DNA from: an uncultured Clostridia bacterium | GTDB lineage: Bacteria > Bacillota > Clostridia > Christensenellales > Borkfalkiaceae | Direction of reading: 5' to 3' | DNA: 64,000 nucleotides | NCBI GenBank assembly: GCA_944367045.1 | Contig: CALVWI010000002.1 | Coordinates: forward strand, 56,625-120,624 | Shown: positions 41,921 to 50,290 of the stretch, in pieces | Layout: each line of letters opens with the position of its first letter | Position numbering within the stretch: the stretch's first letter is position 1 | The notes under the pieces: model-generated | What the model saw: the letters and a program-made list of their open reading frames with translations, nothing else | Told to the model about the DNA's origin: nothing | Database searches by the model: none | Program-made: the position numbers and the translations under genes

Positions 41921-42961
41921 TCAGAACATCGAGACCTGAACGGTCTTCTTGCTGATATAGTTGCCTCCCAGGAGCAGGATGGTGCCCACTACCGACTGGA
42001 AGAGGCTGGATGCCGTCGCAAGGCCGAGATCTCCGTTCTGCGTGTTGCGCATCGTGTAGGAGAACAGGGTGTCGATGTATTCGGCATTGGTGGACGGGTT
42101 GTAGAGCAGCTGCGTCTTATCGAAGCCGACCTTGAACACGACGCCGATCTGCAGTATCCAGAGCATGAGCACCATGGGCATGATGTTGGGAAGGGTTATC
42201 TTCCACATCATCTGCCAGCGGTTTGCCCCGTCGATGGACGCCGCCTCATAGAGGTCTCCGTCGATGTTGGAGATGGCCGAGACGTAGGTGATGGAGCCGT
42301 AGCCGAACCCCTGCCAGACGCCGAACAGGATGTACCACCACCAGATCGCGGACGAGTTGTTGTTCGTCCAGTCGATGCGCGGAGCGCCGAAGAGATCGGA
42401 GCAGAGGATGGTGAGCGGGCCGTCCTCGCCGATGAGGTTCTGCATGAGCTGCACGATGACGACTGCCGAGACGAAGTTGGGCAGATAGGAGATCATCTGG
42501 CAGACGCGCTTGAGTTTCTTCTGCGTGAGCTGCGAGAGAATGAGCGCAAAGATGACGGGGACGACGTACCCGATCGTAAGATTGAGCGCACCGATGGCGA
42601 GCGTGTTGCGGAGCGCGTACAGGAAGTCGAGGCTCCCCGTGCCGCCGCCCGTGAACAGGATCTCGAAGTTGGCCCACCCGATCCACTGGCTCCCGAAGAT
42701 GCCGTCGTAGACGTCATAGTCCTTGAACGCGAGCACGAGACCCACCATCGGGACATAGCAGAAGATGACGAGCCATGCCAGAACGGGCAGGAAGAGAAGA
42801 TAGGATGCCCCGTTCTTCTTGAGGTCCTTCTTCCAGCTCGCCTTGAATTTCTGCCACTTCCCTCCTTTGGGAGCGCGTTCCGCCGCTTTCACGGCCGCCG
42901 CTTCCTCCGCTGCCTGAGGAACGGCTTCTTCCGTTACGGCGTTCAAAGCGTCCTTTTCCAT
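41921..42961 (-). CDS. Sugar ABC transporter permease, LplB type
   Basis: 346 residues from the ATG at 42961 (GGGAGGT). An Ala/Glu-rich N-terminus, then LLFLPVLAWLVIFCYVPMVGLVLAFKDY, the usual first helix and loop, six helices in all, and EAA loop ASIDGANRWQMMWKITLPN. First gene of the minus-strand glycoside operon, divergent from the AraC regulator. Confidence 0.93.
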   Translation of the reverse strand: MEKDALNAVTEEAVPQAAEEAAAVKAAERAPKGGKWQKFKASWKKDLKKNGASYLLFLPVLAWLVIFCYVPMVGLVLAFKDYDVYDGIFGSQWIGWANFEILFTGGGTGSLDFLYALRNTLAIGALNLTIGYVVPVIFALILSQLTQKKLKRVCQMISYLPNFVSAVVIVQLMQNLIGEDGPLTILCSDLFGAPRIDWTNNNSSAIWWWYILFGVWQGFGYGSITYVSAISNIDGDLYEAASIDGANRWQMMWKITLPNIMPMVLMLWILQIGVVFKVGFDKTQLLYNPSTNAEYIDTLFSYTMRNTQNGDLGLATASSLFQSVVGTILLLGGNYISKKTVQVSMF

Positions 42962-42993
42962 AATTACCTCCCTTACCTTCAAATGATACCCGT

Positions 42994-43018
42994 ATTATAA
43001 TTGTTTGCCGAAAGCAAA
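42994..43018 (-). promoter_or_regulatory. Promoter/operator of the glycoside operon
   Basis: Minus strand TATAAT at 42994-42999. A 15-bp palindrome TTTGC-N5-GCAAA (43004-43018) takes the place of the spacer and -35. The absence of a good -35 suggests activator control, probably by the divergent AraC-type regulator. Confidence 0.55.
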
Positions 43019-43060
43019 TATTGCAGAAAATATACCTCGGTTTTATTTTTTTGATTTATC

Positions 43061-43088
43061 TTGACAAAATCTGAAAAATTCATATAAT
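43061..43088 (+). promoter_or_regulatory. Promoter of the AraC-type regulator gene
   Basis: TTGACA (43061-43066), 16 bp, TATAAT (43083-43088). Confidence 0.8.
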
Positions 43089-43149
43089 TACTATCAAGGG
43101 GAAATGTTATGAAGGACGAATTACTTTTTGATTTTGCAAATCGCTCGCA

Positions 43150-44322
43150 ATGGTCTACGCGCTGCCCGTCCGCCTCTATAAAGGAGACGAACAGGTCGCC
43201 TGTTTTGAAAACTTCCCGCTCAACAAAAAGCTCGAGGACTACTTCATCGGGAACACCTACCGCATCCTCAAAAAGAGCGGCAAGACGACGGACGTGCACA
43301 TCTCGCTGAACCTCTTCGAGTACGGCATCTGCAAAAATTTGGAGGGCGAACTCACCGTCTTTGTGGGGCCGGCGCGTACCCTGCCCGTCAACGAGACGAT
43401 GGCACACACCCTCGCCGAGCGCAGCGGCGCCGACAAGGAGGACTGGCCCGAATTCATCAAGTACACCACCGCCGTCGGGCTCATGCAGATCAAGCGGTTT
43501 CTGCACATCATGATCGTCATCCACGAGGCGCTCAACGGCACAAAGCTGGACATTTCCGAGTTCTATATGGACGACATGGAGCGCGAGACCAACGAGAAGG
43601 CGCTCTCCGACCTCACGGAGCACCTGCGCAGGGTGACGTATGAGTTCGAGACCAAGATGGACTACTACGATTCCGAGCAGCGCATCCTCTTCTACATCAC
43701 GAACGGCATGACCGAACAGGTCAAGACGTTCTGGCAGGAGGCGAACGTCGACCAATACACGGCGGACGACAAGGAGACGCTGCGCATCGTCAAGAACTTC
43801 TGCATCGCCTCCGTCGCCATTGTCACGCGCGCCGTGCTCGCCTCCGACCTCAACCCCGAGGACATCTATTTCCTCCGCGACGAGTACATCATGCAGGTGG
43901 AGATGTGCAAGTCGGTGCCCGAGACCTTAAAGCTCCGCTACAACATGCTCATCGACTTTTCCGAGCGCATCCGCAAGCTCAAGTGCGGAGATTCCGACCA
44001 CCCGCTCGTGGGCAGAGTCGCCTCGTACGTGCAGAAGAACGTGGAGAAGCGCATCACGCTCGACGACCTCGCCGAGGAGATGAAGACCAACCGCGCGTAT
44101 CTTTGCCGCAAGTTCCGCGAGGAGACGGGCATGCACCTCACCGAGTACATCCACCGCCAGAAGATCACCGAAGCCAAGCGGCTCTTGCGCTTCACAGATT
44201 CCTCGCTCATCGACATCGCGCACCACCTCTCCTTCTCCTCGCAGAGCCACTTCCAGAAGGTGTTCAAGGAGATCGAGGGCATCACGCCGCTCGAGTACCG
44301 CAACAAGAAGCTGTTGGAATAA
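43150..44322 (+). CDS. AraC/YesN-family transcriptional regulator; 5' end uncertain
   Basis: 390 residues as an open frame from the ATG at 43150. The C-terminal 100 residues hold the two AraC helix-turn-helix motifs (ITLDDLAEEMKTNRAYLCRKF and LIDIAHHLSFSSQSHFQKVFK). The N-terminal 280 residues are a ligand-binding region without TM. The ATG at 43150 has no Shine-Dalgarno, whereas an ATG at 43109 with AAGGGG seven bases before it lies in another frame (MKDELLFDFANRS) that could join this one by a 1-nt shift near 43140-43150. Either the start is 43150, or the gene carries a small frameshift. Expected to control the divergent glycoside operon. Confidence 0.88.
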   Translation: MVYALPVRLYKGDEQVACFENFPLNKKLEDYFIGNTYRILKKSGKTTDVHISLNLFEYGICKNLEGELTVFVGPARTLPVNETMAHTLAERSGADKEDWPEFIKYTTAVGLMQIKRFLHIMIVIHEALNGTKLDISEFYMDDMERETNEKALSDLTEHLRRVTYEFETKMDYYDSEQRILFYITNGMTEQVKTFWQEANVDQYTADDKETLRIVKNFCIASVAIVTRAVLASDLNPEDIYFLRDEYIMQVEMCKSVPETLKLRYNMLIDFSERIRKLKCGDSDHPLVGRVASYVQKNVEKRITLDDLAEEMKTNRAYLCRKFREETGMHLTEYIHRQKITEAKRLLRFTDSSLIDIAHHLSFSSQSHFQKVFKEIEGITPLEYRNKKLLE

Positions 44323-44328
44323 AAAGAC

Positions 44329-44354
44329 CTCCCGTATGTCTGAGCATACGGGAG
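44329..44354 (+). terminator. Terminator of the AraC-type regulator gene
   Basis: A 10-bp perfect stem CTCCCGTATG/CATACGGGAG, followed by TTATTCGTTTTTT. Confidence 0.85.
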
Positions 44355-44445
44355 TTATTCGTTTTTTACCGCAGTTTTTGGAGAAATAGCGCAAAAATTT
44401 GATATGAAACGAAAAACGATACAATACGAGCGGAGGCGAACGTGT

Positions 44446-44451
44446 TATAAT
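44446..44451 (+). promoter_or_regulatory. Possible orphan promoter in a gene-free gap
   Basis: TATAAT with a TGt extension (43-45 of this line), about 50 bp before a strong hairpin and with no gene behind it. Could drive a short RNA, or be chance. Confidence 0.3.
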
Positions 44452-44502
44452 ATGGTCAAGATTTGTAAATATCCCCCTATTTACATCTTTTTTCCCCCTT
44501 AG

Positions 44503-44540
44503 CAAACAGCGGGAACGCATGGACGCGTTCCCGCTGTTTG
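44503..44540 (-). terminator. Terminator of the nucleoside-hydrolase operon
   Basis: A perfect 16-bp stem (44503-44518 with 44525-44540). On the minus strand GGGGGAAAAAAG follows rather than a T-run; on the plus strand it is followed by TATTTTG. It may act in both directions. Confidence 0.75.
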
Positions 44541-44549
44541 TATTTTGCG

Positions 44550-45593
44550 TCAGTTTTTCCCGTAGCACGTCTTGAGCTTGGCGTACATGTCCTCGAAGGT
44601 GAGACGCACGTCGACGTCCTTATACACGCGGACGAGTTTTGCGTTCTCGCGGGGAGCATGCGTCGCGTCATCGTTGAAGAAGGGCGCGGGCTTCAGCTCG
44701 TAGCGGTCGGGGTTCTCGTCCATGAGGACGGTGAGCGACGGGCTGTCGCCGAGGGCCCACACCTCGCGGCGGGTGCCGTCCATCATGCGCTGCGTCTTGG
44801 AAAATTCGATGAGCTGGTCGAAGAGGTACTTGCCGAGCTTGCCGCAGTGGGAGACGCGCGCCTCGAGCTCCGCGAACGTCACTTTCATCATGCCGTACAC
44901 CGTCTGATTGACCTGCCAGACAGGCACGGGGCTGCCGAAGACGATGTTGGCGGCCTGAATGTCCTGGCAGAGGTTGAACTCCACCCCGCCTGCGGGGTAC
45001 GGGCCGCCGCCGATCCAGACGACCGTCATCTTCTCGGCGATCTTGGGCTCCTTTTTAAGGGCGACGGCGACGTCGGTGATGCTGCCGAGCACGCACACAT
45101 ACAGCGGGCGGGAGTCCTCCTTCATTGCCTCTTGGACGATGAAGTCAGAGCCCTCGCTCTCGGGAAGGGTGCCGTCCTCTGCGATCTCCCGCGTCGCGCC
45201 GCGAAGCAGGGGCACGTCGTCCATCTCGGCGAGCTCCAAGAGGAGCTTGCCCTCCTCGTAGCTTTGCTCCATCGTCTTGAAGCGCGAGTGATAGATGCCG
45301 CTCCCCTCGATGAGAGACTTATCGATCTTCCTGTCGCCGAACGCGCTCTTGCAGAACGCCTTGTCGCAGGTGTCGGGCTCCACACCCTCGACGAGCTTGT
45401 GCATGAGGCGGGGGAACCACTCGAAGTGCGCGGCGACGATGCCCACGACGTCCTCGCCGGGCGTCAAGAGGTGGTGCATGACGGCGTACTGGTCGTCCGC
45501 TTCGTTTTTAAGGTCGGTGCTCAAGATCACGCGGCGGCGCCTCTCCTTGGGGAGGGAATAGCCGAGGCGGGATAAGATCTCTTCTCTTTTCAT
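44550..45593 (-). CDS. Nucleoside-hydrolase-like protein
   Basis: 347 residues. The N-terminal [19 protein letters not shown] replaces the DTDPGxDDAxAL calcium site of classical IunH-type hydrolases, keeping the DD pair. [12 protein letters not shown] and [17 protein letters not shown] match the central IunH strands (GPLTNxA, MGG...EFN). The divergence at the first motif resembles the DUF1593-like branch. Expected to cleave an N- or O-glycosidic bond of a furanoside. It is the last gene of the LacI-controlled operon (13 bp after the kinase), so the released furanose would feed the isomerase and kinase. Natural substrate unknown. Confidence 0.82.
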   Translation of the reverse strand: MKREEILSRLGYSLPKERRRRVILSTDLKNEADDQYAVMHHLLTPGEDVVGIVAAHFEWFPRLMHKLVEGVEPDTCDKAFCKSAFGDRKIDKSLIEGSGIYHSRFKTMEQSYEEGKLLLELAEMDDVPLLRGATREIAEDGTLPESEGSDFIVQEAMKEDSRPLYVCVLGSITDVAVALKKEPKIAEKMTVVWIGGGPYPAGGVEFNLCQDIQAANIVFGSPVPVWQVNQTVYGMMKVTFAELEARVSHCGKLGKYLFDQLIEFSKTQRMMDGTRREVWALGDSPSLTVLMDENPDRYELKPAPFFNDDATHAPRENAKLVRVYKDVDVRLTFEDMYAKLKTCYGKN

Positions 45594-45606
45594 AAAAATT
45601 ATCTCC

Positions 45607-47046
45607 TTATCTTTCTATTTTATCGTTTTGGATACAGGCTGTCAAGCAGGCGTTCCAGCGGGAACGCTTGCCTTCGACGGCCTCTTTCGCCATTTTGGGG
45701 GCATACTCGCCCTGAAAGGCGGGCGCATAGCTTTGATACAGCCCCACGCCCCTGCCCGCAAGCAGCGCGGCACCCAAAGCGGACAGCTCCTGCACGGCGG
45801 AGACGCGCACGGTACAATTTGCGAAGTCGGCCTCCCGCTGCATGAGGAACTTGTCCCCCGTCGCCCCGCCGTCCGCGTTGATGCAGTCGAGCGCATAGCC
45901 TGTGTCGGCGCGCAGGCAGTCGAGGATGTCCGCGATCTGAAAGGCGATGCTCTCCTCGGCGGCGCGGCAAAATTCCTTTTTCCCCGTCGTGCGGGTCATT
46001 CCGAAGACTGCCGCCTTTGCGTTCTCCTTCCAATAGGGCGCGGAGAGGCCCGAAAAGGCGGGAATGAGCACTGCGGTGTCCTGCTCGTTGGCCTCTTCGG
46101 CGAGCGTACCCGCCTCCTTGGCTGAAGAGATCAGGCCCATATCGTCCTTGAGCCAGGTGATGACGGCGCAGGAGTAGTTGATGTTGCCCTCGAGGACGTA
46201 GTTGACCTCCCCGCCGATTTTCCATGCGAGCGACGACGCGAGCCCATGGCGGCTGCCCTTGAAGGCGGTGCCGACGTTCATCATCACCGAGCTGCCCGTG
46301 CCGTAGGTCACCTTGCACGCACCGGGAGCGGTGCAGCCCTCCGCATAGAGCGCGGCGTGGGAATCGCCGAGGACGCCCGTGACGGGCACGGGGCGAGGCA
46401 GGATGCCGTCGAGCGTCGTCTCGCCGAACTTCTCGTCGCTCGGCACGACTTCGGGAAGCATCCCCCTTTCGATGCCGAAGATGCGGCAGAGTTCCTCGTC
46501 CCACGAAAGCGCGTGCAGATCAAAGAGCTGCGTGCGCGAGGCGTTGGAATAGTCGGTGAGGTGCCGCCCCGTCATCTTGAAGAGCAGGAAGCTGTCCACC
46601 GTGCCGAGGCGGACATTGCCCGAAAGGGCGGTGTGTTTCAAGAGCCATGCGTACTTTCCCGCGGGGAAGTAGGGCGAGAGCGGAAGGCCCGTCTTTTCGC
46701 GAATGAGGTCGGCGTATTCGCCGAGCGTGTCCGTCACCTCCTTCCCCCGCGCGCACTGCCACACGACGGCGGGCGCAAGCGGGCCCTCGTCGTTCCAGAT
46801 GCAGCTCGTCTCGCGCTGGTTGGAGATGCCGATGCAAGCGACCTCCCCTTCCCTTCCCGCGATACACTCCTTCACCGCCGAAAGCAGGTTCTCCCAAATT
46901 TCACCCAAATCGTGGGAGATGTAGCCGTTGGCGTCGATGAGCTGGCGGTGGGAGCGGTACGCCTTTTGGGCGATCTTGCCTTCCTCGTCGAAGAGAATGG
47001 CTTTGGTGCCCTGCGTGCTCTGGTCGATGGCGAGAACGTATTTCAT
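45607..47046 (-). CDS. FGGY-family carbohydrate kinase
   Basis: 479 residues. ATPase-fold phosphate-1 motif [13 protein letters not shown], then [11 protein letters not shown] and [13 protein letters not shown], a region close to glycerol kinase, and the C-terminal [12 protein letters not shown] of the adenosine site. The family phosphorylates glycerol, pentuloses, tetritols or apulose. The isomerase and split transketolase upstream make a ketose such as a pentulose or apulose more likely than glycerol here (inference). The start overlaps the transketolase C-terminal subunit gene by 4 bp. Confidence 0.9.
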   Translation of the reverse strand: MKYVLAIDQSTQGTKAILFDEEGKIAQKAYRSHRQLIDANGYISHDLGEIWENLLSAVKECIAGREGEVACIGISNQRETSCIWNDEGPLAPAVVWQCARGKEVTDTLGEYADLIREKTGLPLSPYFPAGKYAWLLKHTALSGNVRLGTVDSFLLFKMTGRHLTDYSNASRTQLFDLHALSWDEELCRIFGIERGMLPEVVPSDEKFGETTLDGILPRPVPVTGVLGDSHAALYAEGCTAPGACKVTYGTGSSVMMNVGTAFKGSRHGLASSLAWKIGGEVNYVLEGNINYSCAVITWLKDDMGLISSAKEAGTLAEEANEQDTAVLIPAFSGLSAPYWKENAKAAVFGMTRTTGKKEFCRAAEESIAFQIADILDCLRADTGYALDCINADGGATGDKFLMQREADFANCTVRVSAVQELSALGAALLAGRGVGLYQSYAPAFQGEYAPKMAKEAVEGKRSRWNACLTACIQNDKIER

Positions 47047-47969
47047 GAAAGTGCCCTCTTGACGGACGCCGCGATGCCCTCCTTCGTAAGGCCGTAGTAG
47101 TTGAAGGCCTCCTCCGCCGTGCCCGTAACGATGTGCCCGTCGGGAAGGGAGAGCTCGAGGACTTTTTTAGGGTCATTCGCGGAAATAAGCTGTGCGACCA
47201 TGCTGCCGAGACCGCCGTAGGGAGAGTGTTCCTCCGCCGTGACGACGAGCTTGACGCCCTTCGCAGCCTTTAAGATGAGTTCGCCGTTGAGGGGCTTTAA
47301 GCAGTAGGCGTCGATAACGCCCGCAGAGATGCCCTCTTTCTCCAAAAGTTCCGCCGCATGGAGACAGCGCGAGACCATCTCCCCGCACGCGACGAGGAGC
47401 ACGTCCTTGCCCTCTTTGAGCAGGACGGCGCCGTCCGAGAAGGCGGTATTTTCATCGTAGATGTCCTCACTCGCCCCGCGCGAGACGCGAAGGTATGCGG
47501 GCTTGGTGTCCTTGAGAAGTTCCTTGACGACCGCGGCCGTTTGAAAGCGGTCGGAGGGAAGATAGACGCGCATGCCGGGGAGCGCGGAGAGCGCCGCGAT
47601 ATCCTGCAGGGAGTGGTGCGTCATGCCGAGCGCACCGTAACTGATGCCGCCCGAGATGCCCACGAGCGTGACGTTGGTCTCCGCATAGGCGACGTCCACC
47701 TTGGCCTGCTCGTAGGAGCGCGTCGAGAGGAAGCAGGCGGGCGAGACGGCGAACACCTTCTTCCCGCAGGAGGCGAGGCCCGCCGAGACGGACACGAGGT
47801 CCTGCTCCGCGATGCCGATCTCGACGGACTGCTTCGGGTACGTCTCGAAGAACTTGGTCATGGAGCCCGAACCGCGCGAGTCCGAGCAGGCGACGATGAT
47901 ATCTTTATCCGTCTTTGCCGCCTCTAAGAGCGTGTCGCAAATTGCCTGACGATTGGTGATGTTACTCAT
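47043..47969 (-). CDS. Transketolase, C-terminal (pyrimidine-binding plus C-domain) subunit
   Basis: 308 residues. VEIGIAEQDLVSVSAGLA carries the conserved catalytic Glu that activates thiamine diphosphate. MTHHSLQDIAALSALPGM and SRGASEDIYDE follow, and the C-domain ends EEAFNYYGLTKEGI. It forms a two-chain transketolase with the gene at 47962, with which it overlaps by 8 bp. Moves two-carbon units between sugar phosphates. Confidence 0.93.
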   Translation of the reverse strand: MSNITNRQAICDTLLEAAKTDKDIIVACSDSRGSGSMTKFFETYPKQSVEIGIAEQDLVSVSAGLASCGKKVFAVSPACFLSTRSYEQAKVDVAYAETNVTLVGISGGISYGALGMTHHSLQDIAALSALPGMRVYLPSDRFQTAAVVKELLKDTKPAYLRVSRGASEDIYDENTAFSDGAVLLKEGKDVLLVACGEMVSRCLHAAELLEKEGISAGVIDAYCLKPLNGELILKAAKGVKLVVTAEEHSPYGGLGSMVAQLISANDPKKVLELSLPDGHIVTGTAEEAFNYYGLTKEGIAASVKRALS

Positions 47970-48780
47970 AGCGCGCCTCCAATTCTTTGACTGCCGTCTC
48001 GTACTGTTCCTTGGTCATCACGCCGTGATGCCACTTGACGTTGTTCTCCATGAAGGAGACACCCTTGCCCTTGACGGTGTGTGCAATGACGGCCGTGGGC
48101 TTGCCCTTGCACGCTTTCGCCTGCTCATAGGCGGCGATGAGCTGATCGCAATCGTTGCCGTCCTGAACTTCGATGACGTTCCAGCCGAAGGAGGCGAACT
48201 TTTCGCCGAGGGGCGCGGTGTTCATGACGTCCTTCGTGGGACCCGAGATCTGCAGGCCGTTGAGATCGACGGTCGCGCAGAGGTTGTCGAGCGAGTACTG
48301 AGCGGCCGCCATCATGGCCTCGTAGTTGCTGCCCTCCGCCATCTCGCCGTCGCCGAGGACGACGTAGGTGCGGTAGGCACGCCCGTCCATCTTTGCCGCG
48401 AGCGCCATGCCGACGCCCACCGCAAGGCCGTGGCCCAAGGAGCCGCCGTTCATCTCCACGCCCTCAATGGCGGTATTCGTGTGGCCGATGAAGCGGCTTT
48501 GAAACTTTTCAAAGGTCGTGAGATATTCGTTTATATCGAAGTACCCCTTGTCGCCGAGGACGGCGTAGAGGCAGTCCGCGCAGTGCGCCTTGCTCAAGAT
48601 GAAGCGGTCCCTGTCGGGGTCGTGCGCCTTTTCGGGCGAGACGTTCATGATGCGGTTGTAGAGGACGTTCAAAATGTCCACGACGGAGAGGTCGCCGCCG
48701 ATGTGCCCCGAGGACGCGCGGTACACGGCCTCGATGACGGAGCGGCGGAGTTTATATGACTTTTTGGTGAGTTCGTCCAT
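47962..48780 (-). CDS. Transketolase, N-terminal (thiamine-diphosphate-binding) subunit
   Basis: 272 residues from the ATG at 48780 (GGGGGGAG). GHIGGDLSVVDIL, substrate His in SKAHC, GSLGHGLAVGVGMAL, and the thiamine-diphosphate motif GDGEMAEGSNYEAM...DLNGLQ. Split transketolases of this size often belong to sugar-specific loci, such as apulose-4-phosphate transketolase, rather than to the central pathway. It lies 1 bp after the isomerase stop. Confidence 0.93.
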   Translation of the reverse strand: MDELTKKSYKLRRSVIEAVYRASSGHIGGDLSVVDILNVLYNRIMNVSPEKAHDPDRDRFILSKAHCADCLYAVLGDKGYFDINEYLTTFEKFQSRFIGHTNTAIEGVEMNGGSLGHGLAVGVGMALAAKMDGRAYRTYVVLGDGEMAEGSNYEAMMAAAQYSLDNLCATVDLNGLQISGPTKDVMNTAPLGEKFASFGWNVIEVQDGNDCDQLIAAYEQAKACKGKPTAVIAHTVKGKGVSFMENNVKWHHGVMTKEQYETAVKELEARYE

Positions 48781-48781
48781 C

Positions 48782-50179
48782 TTACTCCCCCCGAATGTAG
48801 GCCTTGACCTCTTCCTCAATGGGATCGTAGAGGTCGGGCGTGATGCCGAGGTACTTGCATGCCTCGTAGAGGACGGGCACGACGTCCTCGTGAATGCCGA
48901 CGCAGTGGTGGATATACGGGCCCTCGACGATCTTCGCCTCGAGGCGCTTCCAGTTCTTGACCTCCACCCACACATAGGTGCCCTTGGTGTAGGGGCCGTC
49001 GATGCCCTTCGCGTTGCCGAGGAGCAGCGAGTACTTGCCGTTGTCGCCGTCGAAGCGGCAGAGCGTCATCTCGCCGTGCTTGGCCTCGCCCGCGACCGCG
49101 CCCGGGTAGTTGAACGCGAGGGGATAGCAGATCTCGGGCTTGCACGAAAGGCAGCTCTTGGGCCAGGGGCCGCAGTGCTGTAAAAGTTCGCCGTTCTCGT
49201 TGTCGGGATGGCGCACCGTCCAGTCGGCAAAGAAGGAGCGCTTTGCATTCATCGCCGCCGCCTCGACGAGCACAGAGGTGATCGCGCCGTGAATGTCCGT
49301 CTCGCACGCGACGGGGAAGCCCTCCTCGTTGAGGATGCTGTTCGCGGCGCAGGGCATGATGCCGATCTCGTCCTGCAGGGCGTTCCAGCACTGGATGCAC
49401 CCCGCGTTGCAGCCGTACTTTTCGGCGAGCGCGGAGATGGCGCCCTTGAGCGCGGCGACGTTCTCGAGCTCCTCGTCCGAGACGGAGATCTTGAAGTTCT
49501 CGCGGCAGTAGGAAACAATTTCGGAAAGCTGCTTCTTGTCCGCCTTGACCTTGTTCATCTCGGCGGTGAGCTCGGGAAGCGGCACGGGCGCGAGCTGGAT
49601 ATTGAATTTTTCAAGCAGTTCGCCCTCGTTGCACATCGTCGACCAGAAGTCGAAGGGGCGCGGGCCGATCTGCAAAATGCGCGTCTTCCGGAACGCTCTC
49701 ACGACGTTGCAGACGGCGAGGAAGAGACGAACGCCCCGCTCGAAGGCCTCGTCCGAGAGGTTGCAGTTGCAAAGGTAGGTGAAGGGCACCTCAAAGCGGC
49801 GCAAAACCTTCCCCGTTGCGAAGAGACCGCACTGGCTGTCGCGCAGGCGCACGCCGTTTGCATCGGGGCGCTCGTCGCGCGGCCCCCAAAGGAGCACGGG
49901 AACACCCAGTTCCTTCGCAAGGCGGGCGACCTCGTACTCGGTGCCGAAATTGGTGTGCGGCACAAACAGGCCGTCCACCTTGGCCGCCTTGAACTTAGCG
50001 GCGATCTTCTCCCTGTCGTGATCGTCGTGGAGAAGGCCGTCCTCCGAAATGTCCGTGATGTCGACGTACGAAACGCCCATCTCGTTGAGCTTGTTCCGCG
50101 TGTAGTTTGCATACTCCACCGCCGCGGGCGCGGAGAAGATGCTGCGCCGCGTGGGCGCAAATCCGATCGTTATCTCCAT
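48782..50179 (-). CDS. L-fucose/L-arabinose-isomerase-like protein
   Basis: 465 residues. The layout matches the FucI/AraA superfamily: N-terminal Rossmann-like half with DGLFVPHTNFGTEYEVARLAKEL, a middle domain with CIQCWNALQDEIGIMPCAANS (candidate metal-ligand E), and a C-terminal beta-rich half with CHCxPW-like DWTVRHPDNENGE and HHCVGIHEDV (candidate ligand His). Would isomerise an aldose to a ketose for the kinase downstream. First gene of the operon, divergent from the LacI regulator. Confidence 0.85.
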   Translation of the reverse strand: MEITIGFAPTRRSIFSAPAAVEYANYTRNKLNEMGVSYVDITDISEDGLLHDDHDREKIAAKFKAAKVDGLFVPHTNFGTEYEVARLAKELGVPVLLWGPRDERPDANGVRLRDSQCGLFATGKVLRRFEVPFTYLCNCNLSDEAFERGVRLFLAVCNVVRAFRKTRILQIGPRPFDFWSTMCNEGELLEKFNIQLAPVPLPELTAEMNKVKADKKQLSEIVSYCRENFKISVSDEELENVAALKGAISALAEKYGCNAGCIQCWNALQDEIGIMPCAANSILNEEGFPVACETDIHGAITSVLVEAAAMNAKRSFFADWTVRHPDNENGELLQHCGPWPKSCLSCKPEICYPLAFNYPGAVAGEAKHGEMTLCRFDGDNGKYSLLLGNAKGIDGPYTKGTYVWVEVKNWKRLEAKIVEGPYIHHCVGIHEDVVPVLYEACKYLGITPDLYDPIEEEVKAYIRGE

Positions 50180-50198
50180 ATCGTTACCTCCTGCGGAT

Positions 50199-50227
50199 AT
50201 TTTAGCGGAAGTTTACTTAATTTTGAA
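50199..50227 (-). promoter_or_regulatory. Promoter of the isomerase operon
   Basis: Minus strand TTCAAA (50222-50227), 17 bp, TAAAAT (50199-50204). A CTTAATTTTG element (50216-50225) overlaps its -35. Confidence 0.6.
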
Positions 50228-50245
50228 GAAAAATTCAGTTATCCA

Positions 50246-50274
50246 TTGACTTAATTTGCTTAATTTGATAGAAT
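50246..50274 (+). promoter_or_regulatory. Promoter of the LacI regulator with direct repeats in the spacer
   Basis: TTGACT (50246-50251), 17 bp, TAGAAT (50269-50274). The spacer contains CTTAATTTG twice in tandem (50250-50258, 50259-50267). A third, near-identical element overlaps the divergent -35, suggesting a shared operator region. Confidence 0.7.
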
Positions 50275-50290
50275 ATGCGTGGAGGCAGCG

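Noticed and set aside
47043-48780. Frameshifted single transketolase gene
   Set aside because: The two halves have separate start sites, a good Shine-Dalgarno for the first, an 8-bp overlap and natural domain borders, as in known split transketolases.
44550-50179. Sulfoquinovose transketolase (sulfo-TK) pathway
   Set aside because: A split transketolase and isomerase fit, but an FGGY kinase and nucleosidase do not, and no sulfoquinovosidase or sulfo-sugar transporter is present.
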